A stretch of DNA of 50,727 nt from Grammothele lineata (Eukaryota > Basidiomycota > Agaricomycetes > Polyporales > Polyporaceae): NCBI GenBank assembly GCA_002150815.3, contig NDFF03000048.1, positions 1 to 50,727 of the forward strand, in the 5' to 3' direction. The notes beneath the pieces were generated by a model, which saw only the letters and a program-made list of their open reading frames with translations, did not search any database and had not been told where the DNA came from. Both the position numbers and the translations under genes were made by a program. This document shows positions 1 to 11,346 of this stretch, in pieces. Each line of letters starts with the position of its first letter. Position 1 is the stretch's first letter.

Positions 1-838
1 CGGCCACGCGCGCCACTCCTGACGGCGTACGTAGGCGGCGTGGACGACGATCGTCCCTTGCCCGCCCTCCCCGACATGCGCCGGGCGCACGGATCTGCAG
101 AGCGTCACGTGCAGAGCGCCACGTGCAGCGCGCGATTTTCGGCGTAGCTACCAGCACGTGAAATTTGAAGAACCCGCAAGGTACACCCTGGTCACTCGGA
201 TGCTGCCTCGCGACCCGGGATGCCAGATCACTCTGTCTCTTACTCTGCGGTGCCACCACATCCCAACGACGAGCCGCCTCCATTGTTCCTAGCTCTCGCA
301 GTGGGAGTGCCGGTCATCGTAGCCGGGCCGTTTCAGCTATATCCCTCTTACCGTCGTATTCTCGCCCGTCCAGTGGGCCGTCCGATGCAGTTCTCTTTGT
401 ATGTTAGTATGTATCGGATAACATATGCGTATTCACTCCACTACGGGACGCAATCGCAGCTGGAAAGCCCATCGTGCGTCATGCGCCTCTTCGCACTCCT
501 ACCCGCCCCGGTTGCCATCCCGCTCGCTCGATGACGTTTCGGCCCTTCCTTGCACGCCTCCCGATCACAAGGTGAGTGTGGGTGAAGGAACGCGCGTAAG
601 CAATCGGAGCGACCTACTATATATGGGTCGACTACGTCCATCAGGATCTTCTCAGGTTTGAATGTGTTACGTTATTTCCTATATCCTCATTACCCTGAAT
701 GATGCGCGAAGACTAACATTTCGGCCTATAGGTAGCTCTATGCTCGAGTGGCTCCGTTCTCCCCCAGTCCACAACGTTGCATTTCACCAACGCGACTCGC
801 AGCGCTCTCGCCATCGTTCACCTCGCTAGTAGCCAGCT
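1..838. other. No supported gene (left edge)
   Basis: Only short overlapping open frames occur here, without ATG-started, splice-consistent structure or recognisable protein sequence. Nothing can be supported; the stretch may include upstream sequence of the weak open frame that follows. Confidence 0.5.
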
Positions 839-1723
839 ATGTATGGCCCATTCAGCAGCCAGACCACCTACGAAAGCTGCTTTCTCACAAAGAGCCTCTC
901 GACGACGCACCCCTTGACGATGTCGCTCGTCGGTTTCGACCCGAAGACGCAATCCCGCCTTGGTGTTGACGACGTCATCACCCTCATCTACGACCGGCGT
1001 AGCATCTACGGCCAGTGTAGGTTTCATATCCCGATGCTGTCAGGGCCGCATCACACCCCTTGCGGCGTACAAGACTATCACAACACCCTCAGCGGGACGG
1101 CCGTCAAGGGGCCCCACCCCCTTCACGCTTTGGAGACCGAGCAGTATGGCGAGCAGGGTTCCTACACGGGGGCGCGTGCCGAGCAAGACGTCATCGATGC
1201 TCACTTCGCCCAGGCGTCCTCCAGTTCCAAGGACCAGTACGGCATCGGTCACGTCCGTGTTCGTATCCGGGGTGTCCTCACTTTCGACAAGTACAATGTC
1301 CAGTTCGCCACTCAATCCATTGATTGCGCCCCCCCCCTGTATTCTCCGGGCATTATCCTCCTATGCGTAAACCGCCAAGCCACAAAACTCTGGTTCCCCC
1401 TCTTCCGACTCTTCATATTCCACATTCGTCCCTTGCCCCACATCTGCGTCCACCCCAGTCAGGTGCCGTTCCTTGCCCCCACCGAACCCGGCGTTCCAAG
1501 TCGGGCCCCCTCCGGTACGCGCGGGAGTACGTCGACGTCAGCGTCGTCTCGTGCATCAGAGCTCCTCGGCGGGATTATCGTCTCGACCACGACCCACGTG
1601 ACCATCGTCGAAACTGCCGAACACGGCGACACCGCGGACACCGAAGGGTCTGCGAACACCGTTGGCGGGTTTGACGCTGCCGGTGACGACGACGTCGTCA
1701 TGAGCGTTCTCACCACAAAGTAG
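839..1723 (+). CDS. Doubtful hypothetical open frame
   Basis: An open frame of 294 codons beginning with ATG, with an internal ATG at 921. I do not recognise the product. The segment after the internal ATG (MSLVGFDPKTQSR and onward) is hydrophilic and could be a small protein start. The middle contains a hydrophobic stretch around residues 180-205, and the end is rich in Ser, Thr, Gly and Asp (GDTADTEGSANTVGG). A possible splice donor (GTAGGT) follows the codon near 1016, so the true product may be spliced and only part of this frame coding. It could equally be non-coding: no domain or neighbour supports it. Confidence 0.2.
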   Translation: MYGPFSSQTTYESCFLTKSLSTTHPLTMSLVGFDPKTQSRLGVDDVITLIYDRRSIYGQCRFHIPMLSGPHHTPCGVQDYHNTLSGTAVKGPHPLHALETEQYGEQGSYTGARAEQDVIDAHFAQASSSSKDQYGIGHVRVRIRGVLTFDKYNVQFATQSIDCAPPLYSPGIILLCVNRQATKLWFPLFRLFIFHIRPLPHICVHPSQVPFLAPTEPGVPSRAPSGTRGSTSTSASSRASELLGGIIVSTTTHVTIVETAEHGDTADTEGSANTVGGFDAAGDDDVVMSVLTTK

Positions 1724-2812
1724 GAGGCTCAGGTTTTCCGTAGGTATCCGTGTGGTGGACTCCCAGACACACTCATGATATGGCCTCCCCAACGCTCGAG
1801 CGCAGCCTAGAGTTTCCTGCAGTACTGATTCGACATCTTCTCCGTTGTTGTTCACATAACCACCCTGACTTCTGTTTTATTTACTTTTTCAGATCGTCTT
1901 GAATTCGAATATTGCTCGTTGTGTTCGCCACCCATACTCAGTTGTGGTTCGTGCTTTCTTCGGGGCTCGAATATGATGTGCCGAATGCATTTTACTTGCC
2001 TTACCTTTCGGTCGCTCTCAGTTTTAACCCCTTTGTTTCATGGTACTTTGGCCATTTCCTCGCGCACGCTTAGGAATCCTGTGGTGTCCTGAAAGAATGC
2101 GGAAATGGACACGTAATGCGTTTGCGGCCGCAAGGATACGGATGACATAGTGCTACTGCTTTCCGTCGCATGAAAGGCCTTATGGCGCGGTGGGATATGT
2201 CGTGTTCTTCGTAGTGGATCCGCGTGTCAATTAACCCTCTCGTGTCCGCCCTTTCCCTCGGCATTAGCGGACGAGATCGGGATCTACGGAGACCTCGGCC
2301 GGTGCCTGGAGCGTGTGCGGTCGAATCGCTTTTGATGACGCGCGTGCGCCCGGCGCTAGAGGGCATGTATTTCGGAGCTTGCTGTTCTCCGCGATAAACA
2401 GCGCGACATACGTCGGTAAGCCTGTTTTGAGATACGGTATTGGGATTTACATGGCACACTGACGTGTTATATAAAATGTGGGGCGGCTTGCGGAGGCGCG
2501 ACAAAGTTGCGGAGGGCACGCGCGGAGCGGGAGCGCGACCAGACTCCTGACACCCACCGTGACTGCGGCACACGAGCAAGGTCGCAAGTTCGTAAAGGTG
2601 GATCTTCGAGAGTAGGTAATGCTAAGATACATTTACTCTTACAATAAGGCTCTGCTTGTCAGGCTCGCATTTGAGCCCGTGGCAATAGCGTACATCCCAA
2701 GCCCCGGCGCGGGTGTTCGCACACGTTGGCGCAGTACAGGCAGACACTTCGCGGTAGCGTCGCAATTTCTCCTTAGCGAAGAGAGGAACGCATGTAGACG
2801 CATCGACCTCCA
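1724..2812. other. No supported gene
   Basis: AT-richer non-coding sequence up to about 2.05 kb, then short overlapping frames on both strands with no domain signature. I see nothing I can name. Confidence 0.5.
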
Positions 2813-3620
2813 TCAGAACGGGGTCCGTGGAAGCAGAAGCGGACTGCGCGGGGGTAAAACTAGAAGGCGTGGAAACATGAGAAAAAGAAGACCGAGAAGA
2901 TGAGCAAGCACCGTTGCTCGAGCGCTAGGAAGAGCAAGAAGAAGACTTAGTCGACTTCGAATCAGTTTTCTTCTGGTCACCATTACGCTCGCGGCTCTTG
3001 ATGTCACTGTTAATAGCATAGGTCTTGTCGTCCATTTCGACGATAGTCTTTATCCACTCGAGCGGCGTAACTGGCTCGGTGAACGTCTTCAGGTCGTGCC
3101 GAAGCTCGTCCTTTACTAGACGTCGGGTGAAACGATAAGTAGCGTACTGAATGTCCTATGAAACGTATTGACGATAATCGAGAGATTGATTGGCGTACAC
3201 CTGCGCGGGACTCGTCTGACGAAGATTTAATAGCTTCTCGATCATGAGTCTTCGACTGAAGGCTCGAATCCGTAAACTGGTGGATGAGAGCTTTCTTTAG
3301 GACATTAAACTCCGAATCCCAGTCCAGAATGGATGCGCGCGAGGCTTTGATACAAGCACCAACAACACCATCTTGAGAACAAAAATTGAAGAGATACTCA
3401 GCTTTACGGAACGAAGTCGCGTTCGTGGCGAGAGCGGGCCGTAGATGGATGGCAAGCTCCACCTCGGCGATAAACGCTTTGAGTTCTGTGGCTTTTCTCG
3501 TGAAAAGACAAGGCTCGCGGATCTTGATCGAGCTTCTGCAGGAGCTGCTCTGGGTGAGGACGGGACTCAGGTGACGTCGATGAATAGATGATCTCGGACG
3601 TGTTCGGCGAGCGCGCCAAA
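2813..3620 (-). pseudogene. Decayed LTR-retrotransposon gag-like fragment
   Basis: Read on the minus strand, gag-like protein sequence runs through this stretch but jumps frame and meets several stops. One part includes WDSEFNVLKKALIHQF, which resembles the tryptophan/phenylalanine core of Ty3/gypsy capsid regions. A second, in another frame just downstream, includes FTRRLVKDELRHDLKTF followed by TPLEWIKTIVEMDD, resembling the C-terminal capsid segment that such elements carry before their zinc knuckle. No zinc knuckle, protease, reverse transcriptase or integrase remains nearby, and no LTR pair could be placed. The call rests on general similarity of the capsid pattern, not on alignment; a broken host gene is the alternative. 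Confidence 0.4.
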
Positions 3621-6310
3621 CAACTCGTCCATCTTCTGGCGTTAAGCCTACTTGAAAAGTGCGATGTTTTCGAACACTTTGCGGTTTGCGGGTTGCGCTT
3701 GGAACGCGGTCTCGTCGCTGACGGCGATGAGCGTGCGCATCATATCCGACCGTGGTGCGGGACCCGACGCGGGCTGTGGAATGCTGAACGGGGCGGGTTG
3801 GAACGGATCGGCGGCCGTCTTACCAGCTGCGTCAATGGCGGGTGGAAAGGGCCCCTAAGGAGCGGCACCGGAGGAGGAGGAGGGTGATTTCGACCGCGTG
3901 ATCCAGCGGCCAACCCACATCCAAACCGAGTAATATCTCTACCCTAGTTATCGCACTAAAAGTGGATGGCGCCGCTCCGAGCAGTGAGGGTTGAAGTCCA
4001 GTTGATCCATGCGGGAAGGTTGGTAGCTCGGGGTCTAGAGCTTGAGGAAGGAATACCGCCGATCCGGGTGTAGGGAGGGCGAACCAAAGTGCGATGGACC
4101 GCGGGATGAGATCACGAGAACGCGGGGCTAGAACGCGTGGACGTGCGAGAGAACTAGAGCCTGAGGAGTCGGAAGTCGGGGAGTCAAACGGGCGGGAGCT
4201 GGGAGAAGACACGTGCACTCAGGAGTTGGTTCGCCGAGAACCGCTCGGCGAACGGACGCGAGTATATACATGGAAGAAACAAGACAGGAGTCGAGAGAAT
4301 GGAAATGGAGAGTGTGCACGAGATACGGAGAATCTGGACAAAAACGGAGACAGGACATGAGCGAGACGTGAAGCGAGTATAGAATCGGGGAACGGAGACG
4401 CACAAGGCAGAGCACAATGTCCGTGAGGCACGTAGACCGTCACAGCGTGTTTGCACACGTTGGGTCCCCGCCCGCGAAGCTCCCCAGCGATCCGAGTCCC
4501 CTGATGTATGCTCAGAGATAAGTACAGCCCGGTTGCGCGCCCTATCACTTGCGTATCATGTAATTCACTCGCGCGCAGTGCCTACGGATCCGTCGGGCGC
4601 AATGAGGTGTGGTCGGGGCACTTGGGCTTGCCCCCCGCGCGCGATCTTAAAGAATCGTTATGCGTGACTGACTCGAGCCCCACAGCTGCAGGATTAGTGC
4701 GGCGATGTACTTGGCTGTATAGCTACTCAAGCAGAAACTGGACGAAATAACGTGGAGGATGAGGAACGCGATGTAGTTGAACAGCCACCAATGCCATCGA
4801 CTCACATGTCGCTACTGCTACAGGCGGAAATGTAGCGGGGAACGACGTTGGTACGCAATACGATCAGCTGTCCATGTCAGCACGCGTTTGGAGCAGTCTT
4901 GCTGACGATCAGCCGTTCGACGATCAATGTTCAGCGCCCTGACGGCGGCCGACGAGTCGGCATGCGGATCCAGATTCAAGGCTAGGCCCCACAAGAATCA
5001 AATTTGATAATCCTATTACAGCGCCAGGGGACGCGACAACCTCATCGCTCCAGACCCAGTGATAGGTTCAGGAAGGTTTATAGGAGTCTCGAATATTGCC
5101 GCTGCGAATACTGTAGCTCCGGCGGTGCACCCGAATCCGAAAGGCCGCGTAGCGCGCAGGTATCCCGCCCGGCGGGGCATGGGGCTTCCGTTATCTTATC
5201 AGCAGTCCCTGAGGCGGCATCTTCGTCTCCAGCCCTATCGTCGGCAACGGCGATTGTCGGTGCGAAGCTGTTGCCGAAGTTGTCGGGCCCCCTGCGCCCA
5301 CCGGTCACCGGTCACCGGTCATCGCTCCTGCACTCATGCTCACCGTCGGGCATGACGAGCTCGACTATCTCCTCCCCCTCGTGTCAGCTTCGTGCGCTTT
5401 TTTGTACAGTAGAAGTTCATAGTAGATAATGCTTGCCCCGCTAGCTATATGAGTGATACAAGTGTCCGATTCAATAATATTGGCATACTTTTCCGCGAGG
5501 GCAAGATGCCTACGGATGCTGTATACACACAGTGTCTTACTCTTAGCTTTCTTTTATATCATTATATGCTTGCTGGAGCATACTCTTTCCGGCTCTAGCT
5601 CCGAGATTCTCACAATCATAGTGTATTGCTCACTCAGCTCTCCCCCTATCAGATTTTCCTACCCCTCTCAACCCAGTTCTAGGCTAGATATATGGGTGCA
5701 TCTTGGGAGGTATGTGCAATAATGTCGTCAGCGGTAATGCATTATCTACCAGCCCGCTCGTATACCTGCCTTTGCAGGCAGGAGGAATGCATTACTTACC
5801 GCCCAGGCACATGGTGGCCTCGCCTCCGACTGTGCAGTCACCAGTGTTCATGGAGTCATCGATGTGCCGTCCGCCGCTGATCGCGATCGGCGTCACCTTC
5901 ATCGGCCCGGAAAAGCCCCTTCCCGGGGCCGGGATCCACGCTTGATGTTCGTCCCGAATTTCCATTTTCTCAAAAGGGTGCAAGGCGTACTCAACGCCCA
6001 CGCAGATTAGGAACTAGACCGGGCCCTTTTACGAAGAACTGGCGCGAGGGGCACGTAGAAAGAACACAGTCTGTGAGCAGAGGACGACATTCGTCGGTAG
6101 GCAAGGGTGAGTCACCATCATCTTACCGCGTCCACAGTCATACTAACGCACCGCGGGTGGCAACAAACCTACCGCTCACTTACCGTCTAAGCTTCTATTT
6201 CATCTGAGGGCACTATTGATCTCGTCGACGTATGTAGGGCGGTTGAATGAGCGCCCGCCCAGTTGCAGTGCACAGCGTGTGCCTGGGGCAACACTGTGCC
6301 TCAATCAGCT
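3621..6310. other. Long stretch without supported genes
   Basis: The first ~450 bp may be the 5' part of the gag-like fragment on the minus strand. The rest contains only short shadow frames. Around 5.45-5.72 kb the sequence is CT-rich and AT-rich on the plus strand, as in many fungal LTRs or promoters, but no second copy exists in the window to prove an LTR. Confidence 0.45.
5301..5321. repeat. Short tandem repeat, CCGGTCA x3
   Basis: Three head-to-tail copies of the heptamer CCGGTCA are visible. It lies in a stretch without a gene and is too short to suggest a function. Confidence 0.9.
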
Positions 6311-6700
6311 TCAGTACCGGTGTCCGGGGATGCATCCGATGATTGGATGCATATCAATTGTAAGTATGCACCCTACCAATGCACCATGAAAGATGCATCC
6401 ATCACTCATTTGATGGATGATCAAAAGGCCCCAACGACGCAGATTCAAACCAGCGACGTCAAAAATAAGAGCAGGAGGTATTCCGACCATGCTACAAGGG
6501 CGTTTGAAGGGTGGGAAGTGGTGGGAATATGACCCTAGCCCCATGTACAATGTTTTAGACATATCTTAATCGGGTTTGAGCGGATTTATGTGCGAGGGGG
6601 CGCGTTTGAAAGGGGTTTAAAAGGGCTTTCAAAGGAGCCCACACGCGTTCAGATTGGACCAGCGGTTGTGGATGGGGACCATGTGCTCCTCCTGTCCCCA
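6311..6700 (+). repeat. Left inverted arm of the fold-back element
   Basis: Reverse complement of 6845-7225. The inner end is at the CTCCTCCTG word near 6693, and the outer end carries GATGCATCC twice. Confidence 0.85.
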
Positions 6701-6844
6701 ACAAAGACAAAGCTGTAGTTGAGTCAACTCTGCTTCAATTGGTCAATGATTAGAAACAAAACTAGTAGTAGTGTGATAATACAGACTGAGATACCTATAT
6801 TGAAACATTCATGAGCTATTAGCCTCGAAATGCCTTCCTGCCTC

Positions 6845-7225
6845 TCGGGGCAGGAGGAGCACATGGTCCCCATCCACAACCGCTGGTCCAATCTGAACGC
6901 GTGTGGGCTCCTTTGAAAGCCCTTTTAAACCCCTTTCAAACGCGCCCCCTCGCACATAAATCCGCTCAAACCCGATTAAGATATGTCTAAAACATTGTAC
7001 ATGGGGCTAGGGTCATATTCCCACCACTTCCCACCCTTCAAACGCCCTTGTAGCATGGTCGGAATACCTCCTGCTCTTATTTTTGACGTCGCTGGTTTGA
7101 ATCTGCGTCATTGGGGCCTTTTGATCATCCATCAAATGAGTGATGGATGCATCTTTCATGGTGCATTGGTAGGGTGCATACTTACAATTGATATGCATCC
7201 AATACGAATGCATCCCCAGTACTGA
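6845..7225 (-). repeat. Right inverted arm of the fold-back element
   Basis: Reverse complement of the left arm. Visible differences include C/T near 7113 and a few bases between the two outermost GATGCAT words. Confidence 0.85.
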
Positions 7226-8408
7226 GGTATTACCCGCTTCCGCTGCGACGGGCGCGGGCATCATGACGGGCGTGGGCGAGAGTCTGAGAAGGGCATAGGC
7301 GACGGAGTGTGCACGACAACACGGCCCCAGTACAAGAGATGTACTACGCACCAGTCGCATTGACGCGGCTTGGCATGAAAAGCCACAATGCTGACACTGA
7401 GTGCACAAGACTCGGAACAAGGAAAGTTGTGTACCCGTCGCGCATCTACGCGGGTCAAAGCGACTCGCCGCGCTGACACTGGAGGGTCGGCGAGGACACG
7501 GCGGGGGGCGGCTTGCGCACCAGTCGCCCTTACGCGGACCACGAGGACCCACAGTGCTCAGGCTGACGAGCACTTCCTTCCTTGAACCACATCGAAGTAG
7601 CGTGGAGATCATCGCTACGGCGCGGGAACCAGGTCAACAAGCGCTATATGGTGCGGGGACCAAAAGTCAATAATCATGGGACGTATAGCCGCTGGCAAAG
7701 TGACACAAAGGCGTCTGCACAGGCGCCCTAACCCTTCAATACTGGGACCCTTAGTCAAAGGAAAGGGGACCACTAACTATATATCAGAGGAGCAAAAACG
7801 CAATGTTAGGGAGGCGTAAGCTAATTTGAAAGAGACCAATACATTTGGAAAGGGAGGTACTAGGATATCTTGATGAGGACAGAAAACCTTCTCATGATAG
7901 AACCGGAATGCAACACAAACGGTGAGTAAAGCCCTTCTTCGGAGATGTCAATTATGAATGAAAGTAGGACATCTTAGACGCTAGAGGGATGCATATAGAT
8001 CATAGTCAATGCCACGGATACCCGAGTAGAAGGAGGCGGGATATGGATTGACAGACGTCGGATAAACCGAACCGTTGTACACTAATTCAGTATGTGAAAG
8101 GAACTGTTATAGTTAGTATCTAGGGCAGAAGCAGTACTGCCACGGGTCACTTGCAACATACCTACGTGGCGGTATCGTCAGGACTGTGCGAGAGAAAATG
8201 TTAGGCACATAAGACCAAAATGGTGGGCGTGGGACTAAAAGGCAATCCGTGGGGACATTTAAGAATTTTGCATGAACTACTGGACTACGATACCGTATCC
8301 CGCGTGTTCAGGCCTGCCCGCCGGGGAGGCCATACCTAATCTAGTCGTGCCTTCAACCTTGTATTACGTCAGGATTAGACGCTACGCCGAACAAGGCTCG
8401 TAGCGCTC
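7226..8408. other. No supported gene
   Basis: The first 450 bp is GC-rich with short frames only. From about 7.67 to 8.4 kb the sequence is purine-rich and AT-richer, looks non-coding, and shows no repeat of its own within the window. Confidence 0.5.
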
Positions 8409-8531
8409 ACTGCGGGAACTTGAAGTTGATGTTGAACACCAGATCCAAGTTCTCAATCACCACCACCATGTTCATGTGTATCTGGCGTCGCAAGTTTATT
8501 AAGAGGTCGACAGGAGGCCGAAAAAACACAG
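8409..8531 (-). pseudogene. Terminal-exon remnant antisense to the F-box 5' region
   Basis: On the minus strand an open segment reads ...VDLLINLRRQIHMNMVVV, then IENLDLVFNINFKFPQ and a TGA stop at about 8409. It looks like the last exon of a host protein, but no upstream exon can be placed because the sequence on that side is the F-box gene on the other strand. A diverged, broken counterpart of the same segment lies upstream of the second F-box fragment near 10.22-10.30 kb. Exon remnant and F-box start were therefore duplicated together. The product is not recognised. Confidence 0.35.
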
Positions 8532-8599
8532 AATGTACGCGCTCTCGTTATGCAAGCGCTGGCTGAAACTGAGCCTATGTAGGTTCGAATTCTGCGGCC

Positions 8600-9929
8600 A
8601 TGGACGCTATTCCCGCCGCCGTGACTGGCACTTCGGAAGCCCAGGATCGTACCCGCGAGGATCAAGCAGCGCACATTCATTTCTCCATTTCCATCCAAGA
8701 ACTTCCCCCGGAAGTCTTTGAGGCAATTGTCGAAGAGATGGACAGGGCGACCTTGCGCAGCTGTCACGCCGTCTGTAGGTCTTGGTGGATGATCGTCCGT
8801 CCGTACCTCCTCTCCGCGGTATCGTTCCGCAACCCGCACCAACTGTCCCAGTTCGCCGACTTGCTTGTATGCCGCCCAAATGTCGGATGGCGTACTCGGC
8901 GCCTCATACTGAATGGGGAGCGGAGTGAAGGCGGATTTCGACTCTCTCCGAAAGACGTACTGCGCGTTCTCCACGGCCTTCCCCGGTTGGTCGAGCTCGA
9001 TCTCTACAACGCGGACATTTTGGATAACTTTTCCACTGCGGCCGAACACATTACCTCGGAAGAGGACCCGCACCTGGCTGTCCCGGGAAGCAAAGCATCT
9101 CGTCATCACTTACGGAGGCTCTTCATAACCTGTCTTGAAAGGGTGGTTCCAGCCGCATTCTTGATCAAATTCGTCTCTCTCTTCAACATCGACAACGTCT
9201 GCTTCTTTTATGTCCTCCCGGCTCCTCGCGAAGTAGCATTGGAGGTCGATGGCCCCTTGAATCCCCTCATTATACGCAATATCGACGTATCCGTAGTATC
9301 ACCAGCGATCTTACCTGAGCTCACCCCCGTGCTCGCGCAGGGTACGGCGGAGTCTTTGACCTGTGGCTGGAGCGGCGCTGAGCAGGGCAGATCCATCGAC
9401 GAGTTCTTGATGCGCCACGGCCCGACACTGGCTCGGCTCTCGTTGTGCGCCAGTATCTCTGGGGATACGGAGATCGGACCACTACCCCAAATTCAAGGTA
9501 CGTTCAGCCGTACGCGCTTTTCCAACTTACCGGTGACTGAGAAACTAGACCTGTATAGATGCGCATGCGTCCCATCTTCTCCATCTGGACAAATGCGTCC
9601 ATCTCAAGGAGTTCAGGATAAGCCTCCCATGGCGTCGCTCCGACCCCAATGTCCTTCTGCAGAGATATCTCGGCGTGTTCCTCAGCCTACCGCGCTTTGT
9701 AGAGAGCGTAGAGCTCTCCATGGTCTCCTGGCACCCTAATGGGCCAGTTACCGCCCTGGATTTTAGCGAGTTCGACGCGGCGCTCGCGGCGCTGCCCAAA
9801 CTGCAAAGGTTCATTTTCGGGGCGCATTGTGTAGTAGGTTCCCAAGGGTCTTCCGCTGTACCCTTTGCAGAGCTTTTCCCGCAAATAGCTGACTCAGGTC
9901 GGGTGGAGGGGAAGGCCCGTGTAAGTTGA
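8600..9929 (+). CDS. F-box protein
   Basis: Model: exons 8600-9497 and 9559-9929, 422 residues, with a 61-bp intron from a GTACGT donor to a TATAG acceptor. The frame closes exactly, and the second exon continues as HLLHLDKCVHLKEF and LPRFVESVELSM. The F-box is at residues 35-70: LPPEVFEAIVEEM then LRSCHAVCRSWW. In this family the F-box binds Skp1, so that the remaining leucine-rich region presents a substrate to an SCF ubiquitin ligase. Here the C-terminal two thirds has irregular LRR-like segments (for example LPRLVELDLYN). The protein ends in a short tail, GRVEGKARVS, with a GTAAGT right after it, so a further short exon is possible. It belongs to the large, fast-evolving F-box families of agaricomycetes; the substrate cannot be predicted. 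Confidence 0.8.
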
Positions 9930-10189
9930 ACTCTAGCTAGGTGGTAGAGCCTGAGTGTATGTACTGAGTCGAATAGACAGAAGGCGATGTCGGATTTTCA
10001 GATCCTTGTGGTGGTCATCCCGAGTTAGTAATGTTTCATATGAAGCTGGCTTCAACCCTGTTTCACCCCCGCTAAGTTACCTCACGATCCTGCGACGCAA
10101 TGTCCCACCTTCGTGCTTACAGCTCGTGCCTTTGTCGCACCTCGAAGCTAGCAATTTGTCTCGAAGTGATAGCGTCTCTTGTATGACGT
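9930..10189. other. Intergenic, downstream of F-box gene
   Basis: Non-coding sequence between the F-box stop and the start of the duplicated segment. Possible short 3' exon only. Confidence 0.5.
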
Positions 10190-10636
10190 CAAGGTTACTA
10201 GGTGCGGTGCCCACTGAGGGAAGTTGAAGTCGACGTCGAACACCAAATCCGGGTCTTACACCCACCCACCATGTTCATGTACACCTGAAGCGTGCGCATG
10301 GGGAGGACACGGAAGAAGGTGGCGTCAGGACGCGTGTGGAGGTGATGCCGACGCTAGACATCCACGGATCCCTGGAGGGCCAACAGGAGGTCGAAAAATT
10401 GCAAAATGTACGCCGTCTGGCTATTCACGTGCTGACTGCAACTGAGCCTTTCCAGGTTCTGCGGCTACCGTTGAGGACGCAGCACACTCTCATTCTCCCA
10501 TTTCCATCCAAGATTTCCCGCAAGAGGTCTTCGAGGCAATTGTGGCAGAGATGGACAGAGAGACTCTGCGGAGCTGTCACGCCGTCTGCAGGTCTTGGCG
10601 GATGATCTACTCGACGGTCAACAGCGCATTCCAGTA
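10190..10636 (+). pseudogene. Truncated F-box gene copy
   Basis: This is a diverged partial duplicate of 8.36-8.81 kb. It begins with the same upstream segment (the antisense exon remnant), then the F-box start. The coding part reads FPQEVFEAIVAEMDRETLRS and CHAVCRSWRMI, closely matching the intact gene, then stops at a TAA near 10634, immediately after the F-box. Everything C-terminal to the F-box is missing. About 90 bp extra sequence lies between the exon remnant and the F-box compared with the intact copy. A short protein of F-box only cannot be excluded, but loss of the substrate region suggests a pseudogene. Confidence 0.75.
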
Positions 10637-11346
10637 AAGTCTGAGCCGTGAACTCAACGCGTAGCAACATGTTCCTCTGCTGCAGGATACAGCTTCGGAC
10701 CCAACCTAAGCATAGTCTATGGCGCACGCTCAAGCACCGATACCGACAATCGTGCGTGTCTCCAGCCTACAACAATGGTGTGTATAAGGCCGCACTAGCC
10801 TCCTCACAGACGGAAATTGCCCGCGTGGGTCGAGGCGAACAGAAGTGTATAGTCGGTGTCCCAAAGTCGATCCATCTTCCTTGTCAAACCCAATCTCTGC
10901 TATTGAGCCCGCACGGACATGGAACGGAGAGCGGGTGCTATAAGTCGAGTCTTCCGTTCGTGTTGCTCAAAAAGTGGCGGCCCCGCAGCGGGCTTCTCGC
11001 TAACCTTCCCTGCGCGCGCCAGAGAGTCGAGATGGCGCAGGTTCCGAGGGATGCGAATGTGAGGTCGTAGATTGATGAAGGGATGGCCGAGGGAATTAGA
11101 TGGCGATCGCTTGATCTATCGCGTCCGAGCGAAGCAGCCCTCGTAGCGAGGTACAATCGCACCCGGCTAAGTGTCCATCGAGTCAAAGAGGTTCCCATCT
11201 TGGTCTAGACGAATATGATACAAAGCCTTCACCAGGACGGCGGCATACTATGATACACGAACGCGACGAGCGCGCAGCCGTGACGGTCATTAAATGTTCC
11301 GTAAGCGTCGTATCCAGATGTTCTTGGAGGCAGGCCTTGCCCTTGT
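10637..11346. other. No supported gene; 3' flank of RMD1-like gene
   Basis: Contains only short shadow frames. The part next to 11347 would be the 3' untranslated region of the minus-strand gene. Confidence 0.5.

Larger units (their letters stand above)
6311..7225. mobile_element. Fold-back element with ~375-bp inverted arms
   Basis: The left arm (about 6311-6700) is the reverse complement of the right arm (about 6845-7225), with only scattered differences: one substitution near 6432/7113 and small changes at the outermost ends. Between them is a unique spacer of ~145 bp. The outer ends contain GATGCATCC words, and both ends begin with TCAGTAC read inward, although the left end carries about 8 extra bases next to it. 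No transposase frame lies inside; the frames seen in the arms are mirror copies of one another. This architecture fits a non-autonomous fold-back (MITE-like or Foldback-type) element. Near-identity of the arms suggests recent insertion or arm homogenisation. I could not identify a convincing target-site duplication. Confidence 0.8.

Noticed and set aside
2813..4218. A functional gag-pol element
   Set aside because: Frames are interrupted by stops and shifts, and no pol sequence follows in either direction.
6263..7612. Open frames in the fold-back arms (for example 7013-7612 minus)
   Set aside because: The same protein words appear in both arms because the arms are inverted copies; there is no domain and no transposase signature.
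8453..9109. 218-codon minus-strand open frame
   Set aside because: It lies antisense to the F-box exon and reads as a shadow of that gene; only the last ~120 bp in another frame look protein-like.
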